A DNA stretch of 64,000 nucleotides. It comes from Hydractinia symbiolongicarpus (taxonomy: Eukaryota; Cnidaria; Hydrozoa; Anthoathecata; Hydractiniidae). The position numbers and the translations under genes were made by a program. Positions within the stretch are counted from its first letter, which is position 1, and every line of letters starts with the position of its first letter. The notes under the pieces were generated by a model. It saw only the letters and a list, made by a program, of their open reading frames with translations, was not told where the DNA came from and did not search any database. This document shows, piece by piece, positions 46,473 to 59,321 of the stretch. The stretch lies in NCBI RefSeq assembly GCF_029227915.1, contig NC_079884.1, positions 15,624,001 to 15,688,000 of the forward strand, read 5' to 3'.

Positions 46473-49400
46473 TAATCATGTCAAAATAATTATTATCCGC
46501 AATGCTACAAATCTCGTTTATATTTTAGCTGACTTTCTGCAAGGACATTTTCTTTTCTTTTAGCAAAAAAACAAAAAGTTTGTTTTTGATACGTTCGTTA
46601 TACCTACTTCTCTTTCGTTCGTTTTTTAGTTTTCTTTTTTTTCCTGTATATAAATTATGTATGTTATTGTATATAAGATATCGAAATTTTAGAATAGCAG
46701 TATTTATGCTTTGTGCAATTTTTTTTACGATTGTCAATATTAGTTCAAATTAAAAAAATGATTATTATATTCTTTACAACGATTTTGCGCATGAAATATT
46801 TGGTTGGAGTCTGTCGGAGCTATTAATCGATTGAGAGTGGATTCAGCAAATTTTAAAATTAAGATTCGTGGCAATCGCGCCTTGAAGTTGAAAAGTGGCC
46901 TTGTAGGATTTATAAGAAAGTAGAAGGTAGCAACTTGTTTTTTGTCAGATTTGTGAGCATTGGGTAGATAAGAAGTGCACTGGTATTTCAGGAAGGTAAA
47001 GAGCTGACATTCAGTTTGTATGTAAGTGTTGCAAGGGTGATATTATAAACAACAAAATATTGTTTAGCCTCAGTGATGTACAGCAGTGACTTAACAGGGA
47101 TAGTTGAGAAGTTCTATTATTTAAGTGTATTTGGGTTGCAAAGGGGTACTGAAAGGAGTGTCATTAGTATGATAGGTTTTGCACAGAAAAAGTTTGGATT
47201 TACTTCCTCTGTTGACTTACAAAGTCTGGTCTGGTAAAAAGTAGGTCGAATGAGGCCTGAATAAGAATTGCTATGTTATACAGAAGAAAGATATCAGCAG
47301 TGAAGCAGGAAGATCTCAAATTACAGGCTAGACATTCACATTAATACCGTGAAAAAAAATTCATGCGAAATTTTAAGGTGTAGCCGATCTACAAAAATTA
47401 ATTCCTGTTTTTATAGGTTTTCAAGACAATCTTTCCAATTTATACAAAATACAAGAACTAGAAAATACAAAAACTGAACTTATAGTCCACGCGCTCTTAA
47501 CGGTTGATCACCACATTTGCCTTAGAGGGTTTAAATATCTTGCTTTATGGTTTGCATAGAGTGGAGGGGAGAAATATTCAGCAGGCTAGATAGTGAGAAA
47601 ATGAATCCAAGGATAAAAAAACAATTTCCTCAAAATTGACATTAAAGAATCCAATATATTACATAGCTGAGAATATTTTCCCGTGATACCTTACCAAAAT
47701 TTCCGTGATGCAGAGCCAGACCCAAACAAAGTTTCCCAAACTTCCCTGGAATTTGTTTCACCATCTACATGAACAAATTTTTGTCATATTCTTACGTTCC
47801 AGGGACAAATGCTGGCCAGACCAGTATTTTTTAGTCCTTAAAAAAGCTCGTATAATGGTGCTGTTCTTACCTATTAATTTTGCTGGTCAATTATTTGTTA
47901 AATCTTCACACTGGTGTTCTATTCGAAGCGTCAGGTAAATCCGCGAATGTTTGAAACAACATATACTGACAATCCACGAATAAAAATATAGCAAAGACGA
48001 TTATTTCTTTAACAACAAAGGCTTAAACTAACTTAACCCTAAAACACAGTCTTTGTGAGGCGCTGCATCTCGCGAAATGACGCATGTTTGTTTACATCAG
48101 ATTTTAAGGCAACTACCTATTATTTGTGTGCGCAACATAAAAAAAACAATACAAATTTCTGACCTATAATGAAGATATCTTATTGGTAAAAAAAAGCGGC
48201 TAAAAAATGGCTGTAAAATTTTGTAGTGGGCAAAAATATTAGTCCTTTTTGCAACTAAATTTTAAAAGAATTTTTGGAAAGCAATTTTTTACATTTTTGA
48301 AATAAAATTGGACAATCATGCAAAAATTTGAAATCTTTTTTTCATGTAACAATTTCAACTCAAAACGTAAATTTTTGAGACAAACATATTATCTTTATTC
48401 ATGGGACATTTTAGTCCTTAGCGCTTTTCAAGTTCCCGAATTCAGCTTAATTCTGTTTCCGTTTTGAATAGCATTCATTATTGACTAAGATACAGGTTCA
48501 GAAAATATTGAAATTAATTGTAACCTTAGAAATAGGTCAGATTAGATGGAACCTAAAATTATGCCAATTAGTTATGCCAGTAAACGAAAAATTTATTCGC
48601 ATGAAATATCTTTTTGCTGATAAATTTTTGTGATCATGCTCTTATGATGAGAATGCTGAAGTAGGTAATCTTTACGGTTGGTTTGGCATTTTGAGTATTT
48701 CCTAAGCGAAATGATAACAACAAACATGTCAAATAAAAAATGTTTTTTGGACAGTAGCAGAATTGTGATGACCTCTCAAAAGTGCGATTTTGTGACTATT
48801 AAGGCAGAGTGATACATGATTCGATTAACTGAATTGACAAATTAGATCACATGTGGACTTGTCAATTTTAATTTTCAAACCTGTTTAATGCTTTCGATTA
48901 AATTTTTGGATTATTAACGTTAAACAGAAAAATCATTGTTTTTTGATTTCCGCCGACCGCTACACGAGGCGGAATCTTTAAAATTGCCTTTAGGGATACA
49001 GAGAGAGACAGCGCAGCTAGGCTGGATGCACGGGGTTGTGATATTTAGGCTTTAGGCTGAAATATTTGCGCGGATCCTGTCATTGCTATTACCTGAGAAG
49101 CCAATAGGAAAGCTTCGTTTTGTTTACAACTAATAAGAGTAAAAATTGTAAAAAATCTGATCTTCACGATCTTCTAGTATTCTACATTTCTTGGCCAAAG
49201 CTTTAGACTATGACCAAAAGCATTTTGGATTCTGGTTGTACGAAATTTGTCAAATGGCTGTGCCTGTGGGGAATTTCTTTTAGGGTTAGTTGGCTTGCTG
49301 GTGGGAACTCCAGAGTAATTTATATTATAGTATACTTGATATAAGGTAAGAATTATTGTATTTTGATTAGCTAGCTGGTGTTTTTTAGCAGATATGCACA

Positions 49401-52220
49401 TGTCTTTGTCTAGTCACCAAGAAGCTAGCTAAGCTATAGCTAGAATAGGTAAAACTAGCTACCAGAAAAGCAAAGTTTTTTGTTTTGTTAATAGTTAGCC
49501 AACTGGACGTAGGTAGCGACCCCTTTTTTCTTTAGTTTTACAAGGGTTTTAATTATCCATTTCAATAACTTTCATACTTTTATCTGAAAGCTTAGGCACT
49601 TTGTCGAACTTGCTTGGTAAATTCCATAACCAACCAGACGCATTTTAGGTACACAGTATTTTTTTCGATTGGATAAAATTATACTTGAATTTTGTAAAAT
49701 CACTTGTCTCTAGCCACAGTTAACCCCATCATATAGTAGCTAGCTAGTTAGACATGTTTCATTATGACACAATGGTGTTTATATTTCAAGGCCCCAAACG
49801 CAAATTGACACGCTAAAATATGCAGGCGATAAGCCATAGACTATTTTATTTCAAAAGATTTGTGTATTGCTCACTTATATACTATGTTTTATCGTTTTTT
49901 ACATCTATATTATGACCGGGACATGTATGTTTTCCTGTAAGCTGAAAATCCAGACCAGATATATATATATATAGGTTAGCCTTTCTAATTTACGACATCG
50001 TCGACACTGCAATTGGCCGAGGCGAATGCCCAAGTGTTAACAAAAATTATCGATTTACGTTGGCATGTATTCGCCGAAATGTGTTTTATTGCAGTTGGGT
50101 GTGACTTAATTTACATATAAAAGTTTTATTCTCATTTTCTTATAAATTTCTCTCTAAATGTAACTACAATTTGTGTATGGGAGCATACAGTCACAAACAA
50201 AATATAAATGCCCACATGAAACGGAGTTTGCTAACTTAGATCAGGCAAATGGTAGTTCATGTTGGAAATTTTTTGCCAACAATAAGTAAATTGAATTAGA
50301 AAGGCTGATGTTTAAATACCTTCATAGACCATAAGAACAAAATTTTGAGTCTACAATTGCTATATAATACAATTAAAGAACACTTGAGGGTGAAAAAGCG
50401 TAAAATCTGCTGAAAACTAGAAGTTACTATAAAAAACCTGACCCTATTAAAATTAAAGCATATATACTTTGTCTTCGCTGGGCTTACTTTGTTTTTTTCT
50501 TTGTTTTTAAACTTGTTAAACTTTAGTTGCAGATAACATGCATCGCGTTTTTGAATAATCTCACACTATATGACATATTTTAATACCATACTTATTATCT
50601 CTGCTGATGGCGGAAATCTTCAAGCCATCGGGCTTCTTGTTCTTTATCAAATGTGTGTGCAATAAAATGTGAGCTAGTGGAGTAAAAAATAAAAAAAAAC
50701 TGCATAGCGTTTTAAAATTTTTTGGAAGTATCAAGGCCACAAAATGTAAAAGCAAAGATGAGAAAACTGCAAAAAAATACTTTTGGAACCCATTTTTTTA
50801 TCCACATGTAAAGGTTTCCGCTAGCTTTTTGGACTTTATATATAGCAGTGAGTTCACAATATACGAATTCACAGTTTCAGTTAACCATTTTAAATAAATT
50901 ATTCTTTAGAAAATGAGCAAACTAATTAACCCCTCTTCAATTTCTGAAGCATTTTGTGACTTACAGAAAATGAGCATCCTAAAGTTCAGCCAAAATGAAT
51001 AAAAAGTATAAAAAATGTTAACATGAAGCTAAATTTTTGCCTAGGTACCTGCAGTCAGATACACCTAGAATTACCTGACCATTTGAAGATTATGTAGCCA
51101 TTTTTGCATCTTAGAGAACCAACGAAGTCAGGTGGGCAAATCATTCCCCAATTTCCAAGTTTACCCTAGCTACAAGTTTTGCAACCCAGTGCTTGCTAAC
51201 CAACCAAAATTACACATAACTGAACTGCTTGAATTTAAAGTAAACAACTGCCTAAAAAACATGATATTTTTGCATTTCAAGAGCAGAGGAATGAAAACAA
51301 ACTTGCCGCACCTATCTGTGACGTAAAAAGCCGAACTCGCTTAGCTCTGCATATATGTAAGACTTTGGTGTATTGAGAAAAATCTCATTAATTATTATAA
51401 AATCAGCCAAAAATCCATATTCTTTTCAAAGAACACTTTATTTAAAAAATATAAAAATGCACAAAGCTTTTCGTAACAGTGTTACATTATCAAGTGAAAA
51501 AATATTTCTTAGCTAAAAACTTATACACGTATCTACAGTAAAATAATTAGTTTTAAATTAAAAAAAAGTCTCAAAGGACGATCAAAATTAGGTCTCAAGG
51601 GACAATTTGCAAACAAAAAGAAAAAAAAGGCCGGGAGAAAATTGCAACAAGGGACTCGAAAAACCGAAAAAATAAATCGTAAACAATTGGGAATGCATCG
51701 TAGATTCTGCTGCAAATATACTCGATAGTATCTTTGACAGGTTCAGCGTCCTTGATGACGTATTTGTTTTCAGAAAGTGGTGCTAAATAAGATATTGCTT
51801 CTTATCTTACTTATCTTACTTATCTTACTTACAGAATAGTAACAAGTTCCCGTTTGGTCGAAGATTGGACGTAGCTTCAAGTCTGAAAGGTCTATGTCCC
51901 TGAGGTGATTGAATTTATGTGTTTTTGCTGTAGCGAAAAAAGAGATAGTAAAATGTATCTTCTAGCCCAGTCGACGGACGACGATGGCAAATTCCCGAAA
52001 TCCGAAATCCCAATCCCCCAAATCCGACAATTCTAGGAATACCAACATTCTCGAGCATGTGCAATAGCGACTAGCGGGAATATTGCTGACATCAACAAAA
52101 TACAGAGCATGCGATCGAATGCGAATCGAATAGGGTCGAGTTGTGACCGTGCTAGTTGAGATCTATATATAATAAACATGAGCCGACATCATTGTAACGC
52201 AACTCGCGATCAATTCAATA
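46473..52220. other. 5.7-kb region without a supported gene
   Basis: AT-rich intergenic DNA. It contains a TA dinucleotide run near 49959-49972 and four copies of the 9-mer TTATCTTAC at 51801-51832. Open frames here are short and low-complexity. 49174-49401 (minus) has no signature. Confidence 0.4.
51801..51832. repeat. (TTATCTTAC)n short tandem repeat
   Basis: Three to four perfect 9-bp units. Confidence 0.85.
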
Positions 52221-52585
52221 CATGAGAAATATGTAATCGGGCGGTTCGGGAGGAACCCCGGATGCTCGAGTTTATTTCGGATCATTTCAAGACTGGGGAA
52301 ATGTGTACCATGGCGGTTCGGGAGGACCCATGGATGCTCGGGTTTGTTCCGGAGCATCTCAGAACCCAGAAAATGTGCACTATGGCAGTTGAAGAGGATC
52401 CCAGGGTATTCGTGGACGTTCCGGACTGGTTTGTTACCCAGGAAATATACACTATGGCGGTTGGCAAGTACTCGCAACTGCTCGAGCATGTTCAACACCA
52501 TTTCAAGACTCAGGAAATGTGCACTAGAGCGGTTGGGCAGTACTCGCATCTGCTCGAGCATGCTCCACACCATTTCAGATCCTAG
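52221..52585 (+). pseudogene. Decayed tandem 24-aa repeat protein (DUF4116-like)
   Basis: The plus frame contains about four and a half copies of a 24-residue unit: MLEFISDHFKTGEMCTMAV, MLGFVPEHLRTQKMCTMAV, VFVDVPDWFVTQEIYTMAV, LLEHVQHHFKTQEMCTRAV, LLEHAPHHF. Each is a helical V-P-D/E-H-F/L-x-T-Q-E-M-C-x-x-A-V motif. One earlier unit is readable upstream (EICNRAVREEPR), preceded by an in-frame TGA at 52223-52225 where the repeat would have Gln. The frame stops at 52585 with no C-terminal domain. The pattern recalls DUF4116-type repeats of viruses, protists and some invertebrates. That assignment is from memory and uncertain. It is locally GC-richer than its surroundings. It may be a truncated gene, a pseudogene or an integrated segment. 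Confidence 0.6.
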
Positions 52586-52642
52586 GACGTGTTCCCCTGA
52601 GGGTCCTCGTGGGAGTTAGTATAAGGTATGGAGATCACTGAC

Positions 52643-52669
52643 TATCTTACAACCCGGGGTTGTAAGATA
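52643..52669. promoter_or_regulatory. Perfect 12-bp inverted repeat (hairpin) just upstream of a mini ORF
   Basis: TATCTTACAACC (52643-52654) and GGTTGTAAGATA (52658-52669) are exact complements around CGG. The ATG of the next ORF begins at 52671, one base after the hairpin. Confidence 0.7.
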
Positions 52670-52670
52670 A

Positions 52671-52808
52671 ATGGAACAATGCGACGACTGTGAAAAGATA
52701 CTTGACACCTACGACAGATGCTCCTGTGGACGGAGGTTCTTCATAAGGGGTAAGCTGCTCTGCTGGTACTGCTGGCAGGAGTACATCACGTATAATGGTG
52801 GAAGCTGA
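52671..52808 (+). CDS. 45-aa Cys-rich mini protein, zinc-ribbon-like
   Basis: ATG at 52671, TGA at 52806-52808. The product has three paired-cysteine knuckles, CDDC, CSC and CWYC, in MEQCDDCEK, RCSCGRRFF and LLCWYCWQEY. This spacing can bind zinc. It lies 85 bp downstream of the 24-aa repeat frame and shares its higher GC content, so it may be the C-terminal exon or domain of the same decayed gene rather than a free-standing gene. No family recognised. Confidence 0.4.
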   Translation: MEQCDDCEKILDTYDRCSCGRRFFIRGKLLCWYCWQEYITYNGGS

Positions 52809-54111
52809 TATCAAAAAGCCATTGTTGTCTAAAGAGAAATATAGCAGGAAGTGTGTACAGAAGGATATTTAAAATTTACTACGAATTAAAGTCAACCAAT
52901 AAGCACTAAGTCAACGTGTTCACAAGTTACCTTCTTAAATTGTACAAGAGTTAATTATTTTTGTTCGGGTGCTTGAGGTTATTCGCCCCGAAAACAAATG
53001 ATTTCCCGATAATGCACACGTGGGTAAAGAACAATGGAAGTAAAAAAAACGCGGTATTCTGCCCGCAGGAAATTCGTTTGTGACCCAACGTAATATTTCC
53101 CACTATTTCAATTTCCCGGTGGTAAGAAAAATTATGCTGCGTCTCCTACCAAGACAAGAGTAATTTAACAAACAAGAGAAACAGAATGATTTTCTTACCA
53201 TCAGGAAATAGTGAGATAAGGTGAACTCAATTTCAATAACGCCAAAAGAAGCTCAACAAGGTTTACGAGAAAGAATAATGCGCTAAAAGAAGTCTGAGAA
53301 TATAGCCAGAAGGACTTGAATTGATACAAGTTAGTTATATCAATACAGACTTTTTTTATGTCAAAAACTAACTACTAAAGCAACTCTTGTCTTGCGCTAC
53401 CATATTGTTTGTTTTCAGAAAAATCTTCATTTTAGCTACCTTTCTTAATTTACTTTTATGTAAAAACTTCTTGGTACTATCGAATCTATAACAATAATTT
53501 TTAGGAATAATCCAAAGTATGCAAAACAAAGGCTTGTGAAAGTCCCTCACTTGTATTCCCTCTTGGCCATGTTTACGTTTGCATCATTTCGGGTCTTAGT
53601 AATATTATAAATACAAAAATTTTGTCCTGGGTCCCGGGTCCCACACTATAGTTTTCTAGATCCTGGGTTCGATTTTTCCGTTATGGGGGATTTTCCGGCT
53701 TGTGCCTAAAGCTTTATATTTGATCATTACACAAATATGTGTTCACTGTTTTAGTAATTTTTCAGGTAAGATCACTTAATACCATTGTATGTTTTGTTCA
53801 GCCTTCTTTCATGAAAAAATTGCTGACGCGATAAATGAACTTGGTAAAAGTTCTTAGTAACCTTTGACAATTGAAATGTTACAAAGCCTGTATTAACAAA
53901 ATCAGGACGACTAGAAGAACTTTAAAAATGAAGACTGTTTTGACTTTTACTTTGTTGATTTTCAACATTTTTCTTACGAGTAAACCGTTCTTTGTAAAAA
54001 GAAAGAAGTACACCCCCACTTGTATTTCATACGTCCTGCCATTGACAATTTTGGTTGCCAACACTCTATCCTAAATCTCTATAAATCAAATAAGCAGAGA
54101 ATAACAAATGT
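52809..54111. other. Intergenic, no gene supported
   Basis: Holds an inverted repeat with arms at 53101-53133 and 53186-53213 (ACTATTTC / GAAATAGT, GGTAAGAAAA / TTTTCTTACC). No coding region is seen. Confidence 0.4.
53101..53213. repeat. Inverted repeat, ~28-bp arms
   Basis: Left arm CACTATTTC ... GGTGGTAAGAAAAAT pairs with right arm ATTTTCTTACCATC ... GAAATAGTG around a loop of about 50 bp. It is probably a small decayed MITE. Confidence 0.5.
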
Positions 54112-54117
54112 TTTATT
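54112..54117 (-). promoter_or_regulatory. Candidate poly(A) signal AATAAA for the basic secreted protein gene
   Basis: Minus-strand AATAAA about 100 nt after the stop at 54217, at a plausible distance for a 3' UTR end. Confidence 0.4.
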
Positions 54118-54216
54118 CACTTAATAGTCTAAAAATAATGATATACATTAGAAAATATATAATAGGGAAATAAAATCATTACTAGTCTCCACATCACAGT
54201 ATAAACGATGTAAACT

Positions 54217-55935
54217 TTACACGTGCATTCGAAAGAAATTTCTAATATCAACAGGTCTGTCTTTATGTTTTGAAATGTAGTGTTTCATTATATCTCCAAG
54301 TGTATTTTTACGCTTGATGGACCTAAAAGTCAGATCTTGTTTCCCCTTTGTTTTTGATTTCTTTCTCCACTTTTCGTTTTCGTGTTTTTGTGTCATTTCA
54401 ACGCCATTAATCTTGAGTACTTTTCTTAACTTATTTTTTGAATTTTGTAAATCGAAAACTGTCTTCGTTTTTCTTCTGTTGAATTTCTTCTTTCTTTTTT
54501 GAAGTTTTTTATCATCAGCCAGCTCGAATGGATAGTCGACAACGACAGAATTTCGCACGTATTGTGTGTGTGGTGTCAAATTTCGTTCGTAAAAGTTTTT
54601 AATTTTATCGACAAATACAGGAACGTAGGCTGAGAAACCATGTCCTGAAATAAAAGAAAATACTTACAATATTCCACGTTTCCAATGAAAAAAGCTCCGT
54701 TCAATGGTTTTCTTTAAGTTCATCATTGCAATTAAAATAAATAGATGCATCTTTCAAAATGGAGCACTGGTTTATTGGAAAATTCAGTTCATAGATTTTC
54801 TTCCCAGTCGGTCATAAGAATAATAACCAAGCTAAGTAAACAGCCTGTACTTGCATTTGTTTAAAAAATTTAGATAGATGGCTTTTAGTGTGTAAAAATT
54901 AAAAAAACAAAAAATAATAGACACAGAACACCCCCAAATGTCCAATTTCGGCCCCTAAAACTTTATTGGTGTCTCATGCTGATAAAACAAATCCGTCTTG
55001 TCAATATTTTATAGCTTAGAGAAAATTGCGTTTAAAAATAACTTGCCTCTCCAAACCGCAGTCAAAAAACAAAGCGCGTAACAATGTGTTATTAAGACAA
55101 ACTTTTTTTTTTATTACCACAACATAAATACACAAATTTCTCTTTTTGGATCTGAGGAAAATAGTTCGACTTAACGAATGTTCAAGTTAAACGATGCACT
55201 TGTTAAGTCGAATTTAGTCTGAAATGAGATTATAGTTCGAGTTAAAGCGATTTTTTCAGATTTTGGGCAACAGCTACCGGGAAAAGTTGCAATCTTGGCG
55301 ATAAAAAAAACATGCCCTGCAAATTGAATTTTCCTTGACAGACAACAATATCTATCTGCATTACATCAGGAGTTAATAAAAACCAAAATAATAATAATAA
55401 TAAAATCTCACATTTATCTAGTCTTTGATTTCTTTTTCTCGAGTAAAAAGTTCGACTTATCCGAGAAAAATGGGTTGAGTTAACGAATGTTCGTGTTATC
55501 CGAGGTCTGATATTTTTGTCTGGTTATTTTTCGATTCTTTGAGGAAAATAAAAACAAAAATACCAGAACAAGAAAAAATATATTGTATGTGGCTTTAGTG
55601 CGATAACTAGTTATCATTAGTTTTCACAACAATAAAAATCATTTTTAAAATTCGAAAATTTTTTGCCACACATTTTTCTTTTTTTCTCTCACTACCTAGA
55701 CTCCCGAAAATTTTGCGCGGTCACAACGATAAACTTGAATTAAATGTAGCAGCAGATGTGAAAACTTTCGCACAACCACAATATTTTAAAATTAAAAATT
55801 TCACAGATAAAGTTACACCTGACCTGTTTTTTTGCTGTTGAATCTAACGTTAACGAATTCTACTTCGCCTGATTTTGGTCCACAGCCATATACACTGCAT
55901 ACTAAAGCACTGAAGATTAACAAATGGATATACAT
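54217..55935 (-). CDS. Secreted basic protein, two exons, 179 aa, family not recognised
   Basis: Exon 1 55935-55824 encodes MYIHLLIFSALVCSVYG (signal peptide) and CGPKSGEVEFVNVRFNSKK. Exon 2 54644-54217 follows a TTTTATTTCAG acceptor and joins in phase 1 (G|GA, Gly). The mature chain has GHGFSAYVPVFVDKIKNFY, then a strongly basic region (KKLQKRKKKFNRRKTKTVF, KWRKKSKTKGKQ, RSIKRK) and the end KHKDRPVDIRNFFRMHV. Only one or two Cys remain after signal cleavage. The basic clusters could be dibasic processing sites or heparin-binding patches. It could be a growth-factor-like ligand, matrix protein or peptide precursor; nothing decides. The donor GTCAGG of exon 1 is non-ideal, so a missed exon in the 1.2-kb intron is possible. 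Confidence 0.7.
55180..55510. mobile_element. Degenerate pogo-like MITE in the intron of the secreted-protein gene
   Basis: Repeated, inverted words of the type TTCGACTTAACGAATGTTC and GTTCGTGTTATCCGAGGTCTGA resemble subterminal and terminal parts of pogo/Tigger elements. No intact pair of ends or TA duplication is visible. Confidence 0.4.
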
Positions 55936-57984
55936 TTCTCTCCAAGTTGATTTTTGAAGATCAAAAGATTTACGAAAGATTAGAAAAAACTGATAGTGTT
56001 AATCAGTGATTATTCTTAATCAATCTTCCTTTTTTGTTGGCTTTATTCATTTATTTAGAACATTCATTGAGTCAAAGTAAATACGAGTGAAAAAAATATC
56101 AACATTTTGCAAACATTTCAAATAGATTAGCGCATACTGTGTTGAACCTTTATAAAGTGGTTCATCAAAAAGCCTACCTTTTCGTTAACTTAAAAAACGT
56201 GGCGTTCAAAATAATCAAAATGTTTATTTCTAATTTTAAAACATCTATTGTTCCTTTTGATTCAATTAGCGCCGTCTGTGCTTGAGAGAAAAGTCAACAA
56301 CCCCCTACTGTAATTATATTCATCTTCTTTTTGTTTACTTAATACACGTGTCAGGCGGCTTGACGGGTAGCTTTCTCGCGTTTGATGTCCTGACAAGCAA
56401 AACAGAACGATTATCTTTTTAGAGGTTCACGTTACGTTGTCTAAAGATAACAAGTTAGAATTTCTAGAGTATTTGTCTCGAAAAGAGAGAGTTACGTGTT
56501 TTCGAAAATGTTTCTTTAAAACCGATGAAATATGTTTATCTGTTTGCGTAGGTGTTCAAATAAAAATTAAAAACAATTAATAAAAAACATTGATTTCATA
56601 ATAAAGTTTTTTACATCAATACGAGAAACAGAAGAAGATTTTCCCTCGTTGTTTCCCCAAGGTTGAAATCGTTTTGGTTAGAAATTTGGCACGTTTGTCA
56701 AGTATTTTTAAACAGCAGCAAAATGAGTTTGTGTGAGAATTTATTGCTTTGAAACACAAAACTAAAAATGTACTAAATTATAGCTGATTATTACTGCAGT
56801 GAGCAAAACATATACTAAAAGTTAAAAAAATACTATAATCGTAGCAAATGTCCAATATCACATACGCTGAACCATTGTAAGATTACCAACATCTGGTTAT
56901 CCCCCAACTCACCACAAAACACTAGACCCGTGAATATGTCGCGTTTCACTTGTAGCACTTTCTCCTTATACATCTTCTTCCTCTCTTTTTCGTTAGTTTG
57001 GTGTTGTAGTCAACGTATTTAGGGGCTGTCATGCGGAGACTTAACCACGGGTTTTCATTTCAAGGAGCAAGGTTGTAAATTTATGAACATTTTTTTGTGT
57101 TAAAGGAGCGTTTCAGTTTGACTACATTTTCCGCTATAGTGCAAAGATCTCACGAGATCTCTGCTCTTGAAAAGAAATCGTTTTCATTGTGTTTAGATTT
57201 CTTCATGCGCAAAATGAAATCGACAAGTAATATGGTAGTTGCTGTCTTAAGAAATTACTTTAACTGAACTTTAGGCATCTCTATAGTAATAGCCCAAACC
57301 CCATTTTAACGGCTTATTTCCGGATTAACATTTATTCCGGTGTATTTCTTTTAACCGGTTTTCGCAGTAAATTAACCAACCAGTCAGCAAGCACAACGTG
57401 AATACTAACCAATAGGATTTCCGCGGTAATTTTTAGCAACATAACCGTCCGGTGTGACAGAGTAACAAGGAGACGAAGCGAAAAGCTAGAAGCAACCAAA
57501 TAAATGATCACTGCCCGAGAAAAGTTTCTCATTCATTTCGTTGCTTTACTGATTTTTTGCTTATTTCTATTTCTGCGAAGACAAAACTTTTTGTTTTGAA
57601 AGTGGGAATACATCTCCTTGTTTTACCTAGCCAGCCACCTACACAGTTTTATTTTATTTTTTAAAATACCTATGGTAGCTGTAGCACAGCTTTTAGGCTG
57701 TTTGCTTTGCTCTTTTATCTTTAGCTAACTAGCTACATTAGTTTCATTTAATTAACTACTTAGCATATATACTTTTAGGATATTTTCTGTTCTATTAGAA
57801 AATTTCTTAAAATTGCTTAAGACCTATAGCTAGCTAGCTAACACGGAGTTTCCGCAAGCAAATGATCTTTTTTTATTTGAGCATAACTATGCATATTCAC
57901 TTCCTGAAATTGTGAATGATAATGTTGTCGATATGGAGCATAATATGCAAACCGTAATCCTTGCTTACATAATAATGTAGATAT
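55936..57984. other. Upstream region of the secreted-protein gene; otherwise nothing recognised
   Basis: Promoter of the minus-strand gene is presumed in the first few hundred bases. The remainder is AT-rich with TAGCTAGCTAGC-type runs near 57835. Confidence 0.35.
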
Positions 57985-59130
57985 TGCTATAGCGAGGATG
58001 GAGCATGCTGAAAGACAAGTACAGCAGCATGCTGACCATGTACGTGAAAGGAGAGCCAATAAGATATTTAACAGGCAAATGCACGACGTATAGGGCAGAC
58101 CTATTGCGTCATCGAGCTAGGCATCCACGATTTTTAAATTTAGCGAGAATTACTGATAATGTGTTACCTCCTATGCATTCTGCAGGTGAGTTTAATAATT
58201 TGTGTCAGCATTGTGGAGCAATTAAATTCAATAATGAAAATTATTTTAAAACTTATTAAAATTTCCTGTCGAAATTTGTGCATTGTTAAACTGCAATTCT
58301 GCCCAAGCAAAACACTTTCGTAAGCATATTAGGGTATACAATAATGCATTTAGTTTTGCTTCTTTTTCAGTAAACATCGGACCACCACCAGGTCATGGAC
58401 CACTCTGTTTTCGGTTATATGGTCAGTTATTCCACAGGTATGGTACTTTACTACCTGGTCAAAATCAAGTGCCTTATTTTAGTCAATTATACATTGTAGA
58501 GGCTGCCAATGCTTTAAATGTGCGAATAGAGAATCCAACACACGCTGATTGTAATCGTGAAACAATGCAAATAATTCAAAATGTTCTCCACAGGGATTCT
58601 CCGTATGCTGGAGCTTATTGAAATATGGCTGAAGTGGAACGTGAAGAAACAGCTAAAGCAGCAGAAAACAGACAGCCTTCTGTTGTAAGTATGGCAATTA
58701 GCGAGGGTAATGATCGCAGAGGGTATAATGCACCCTTGCATCAGGAAGTTGCTGCCATCTTTGTTGGTAATGATGGGGCACCTTCAGAGATATCGTTGTT
58801 TATCCATGTAATCAACCTTTGCGGCAAATTTCTTATACATCATGCAATATTGATCCTATGATGTATCATAATTTTATTTCCACGTAGTTAGCCTGGTTGG
58901 GACGAAAACATGGCCCATGTCAGGGAGCATGCAACTGCGGTTAGAAATAGGCTTACCTAGTTAGAATATTACATTTACTGCATTGCTATAAGGAGAGAAT
59001 TTTCTGCACTTCATTTAGCAGGAAAATTATTTTAGCAATTTTTAGTAGGTGCATATGTAAAATTTGAAAGCCAACGGCTTGCATTTATTCGCCGAAATCA
59101 AAACCAGCTTGAGCAGAGTCCTACCAAATC
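57985..59130 (+). pseudogene. Helitron remnant: Helitron-like N-terminal domain
   Basis: Plus-strand frames match the N-terminal domain of Helitron Rep-helicases in order: MEHAERQVQQHADHVRERR, NLCQHCGAIKF, FRKHIRVYNNAFSFASF, GPLCFRLYGQLFHRYGTLLP, PYFSQLYIVEAANALNVR, IQNVLHRDSPY, a basic HQEVAAIFVGNDGAP block, then GAYVKFESQRLAFIRRNQNQL near 59045-59110. Frameshifts occur near 58070 and 58260, with an in-frame TGA at 58619-58621. The Rep (HUH) nuclease and helicase are absent. Terminal hairpin and CTRR end were not found. Confidence 0.85.
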
Positions 59131-59321
59131 AAGTAGTTAGACAATGGCGTTTTAATCAACGCTGTGATTTTATTAAATCTAACGTAGTAGTTGATTCCCC
59201 TTGTTAGTGTCGTTAATTCGAAATTGCCCTTAAGTGGAAACATCTTTCTTTTAATAAATTATTAATTTAATAACTTAAAACCGTTTTCTCTATTCGCACT
59301 TATTTGTTAAAAAATGCAATG

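Noticed and set aside
47705-47938. 77-codon plus frame
   Set aside because: No family signature, no start context, no neighbouring exons.
52163-52573. 136-codon minus-strand frame
   Set aside because: It is the antisense of the plus-strand 24-aa repeats, and its apparent periodicity is inherited from them.
53871-54074. 67-codon plus frame near the secreted-protein gene
   Set aside because: Membrane-like by composition only; lies in the 3' flank of the minus-strand gene.
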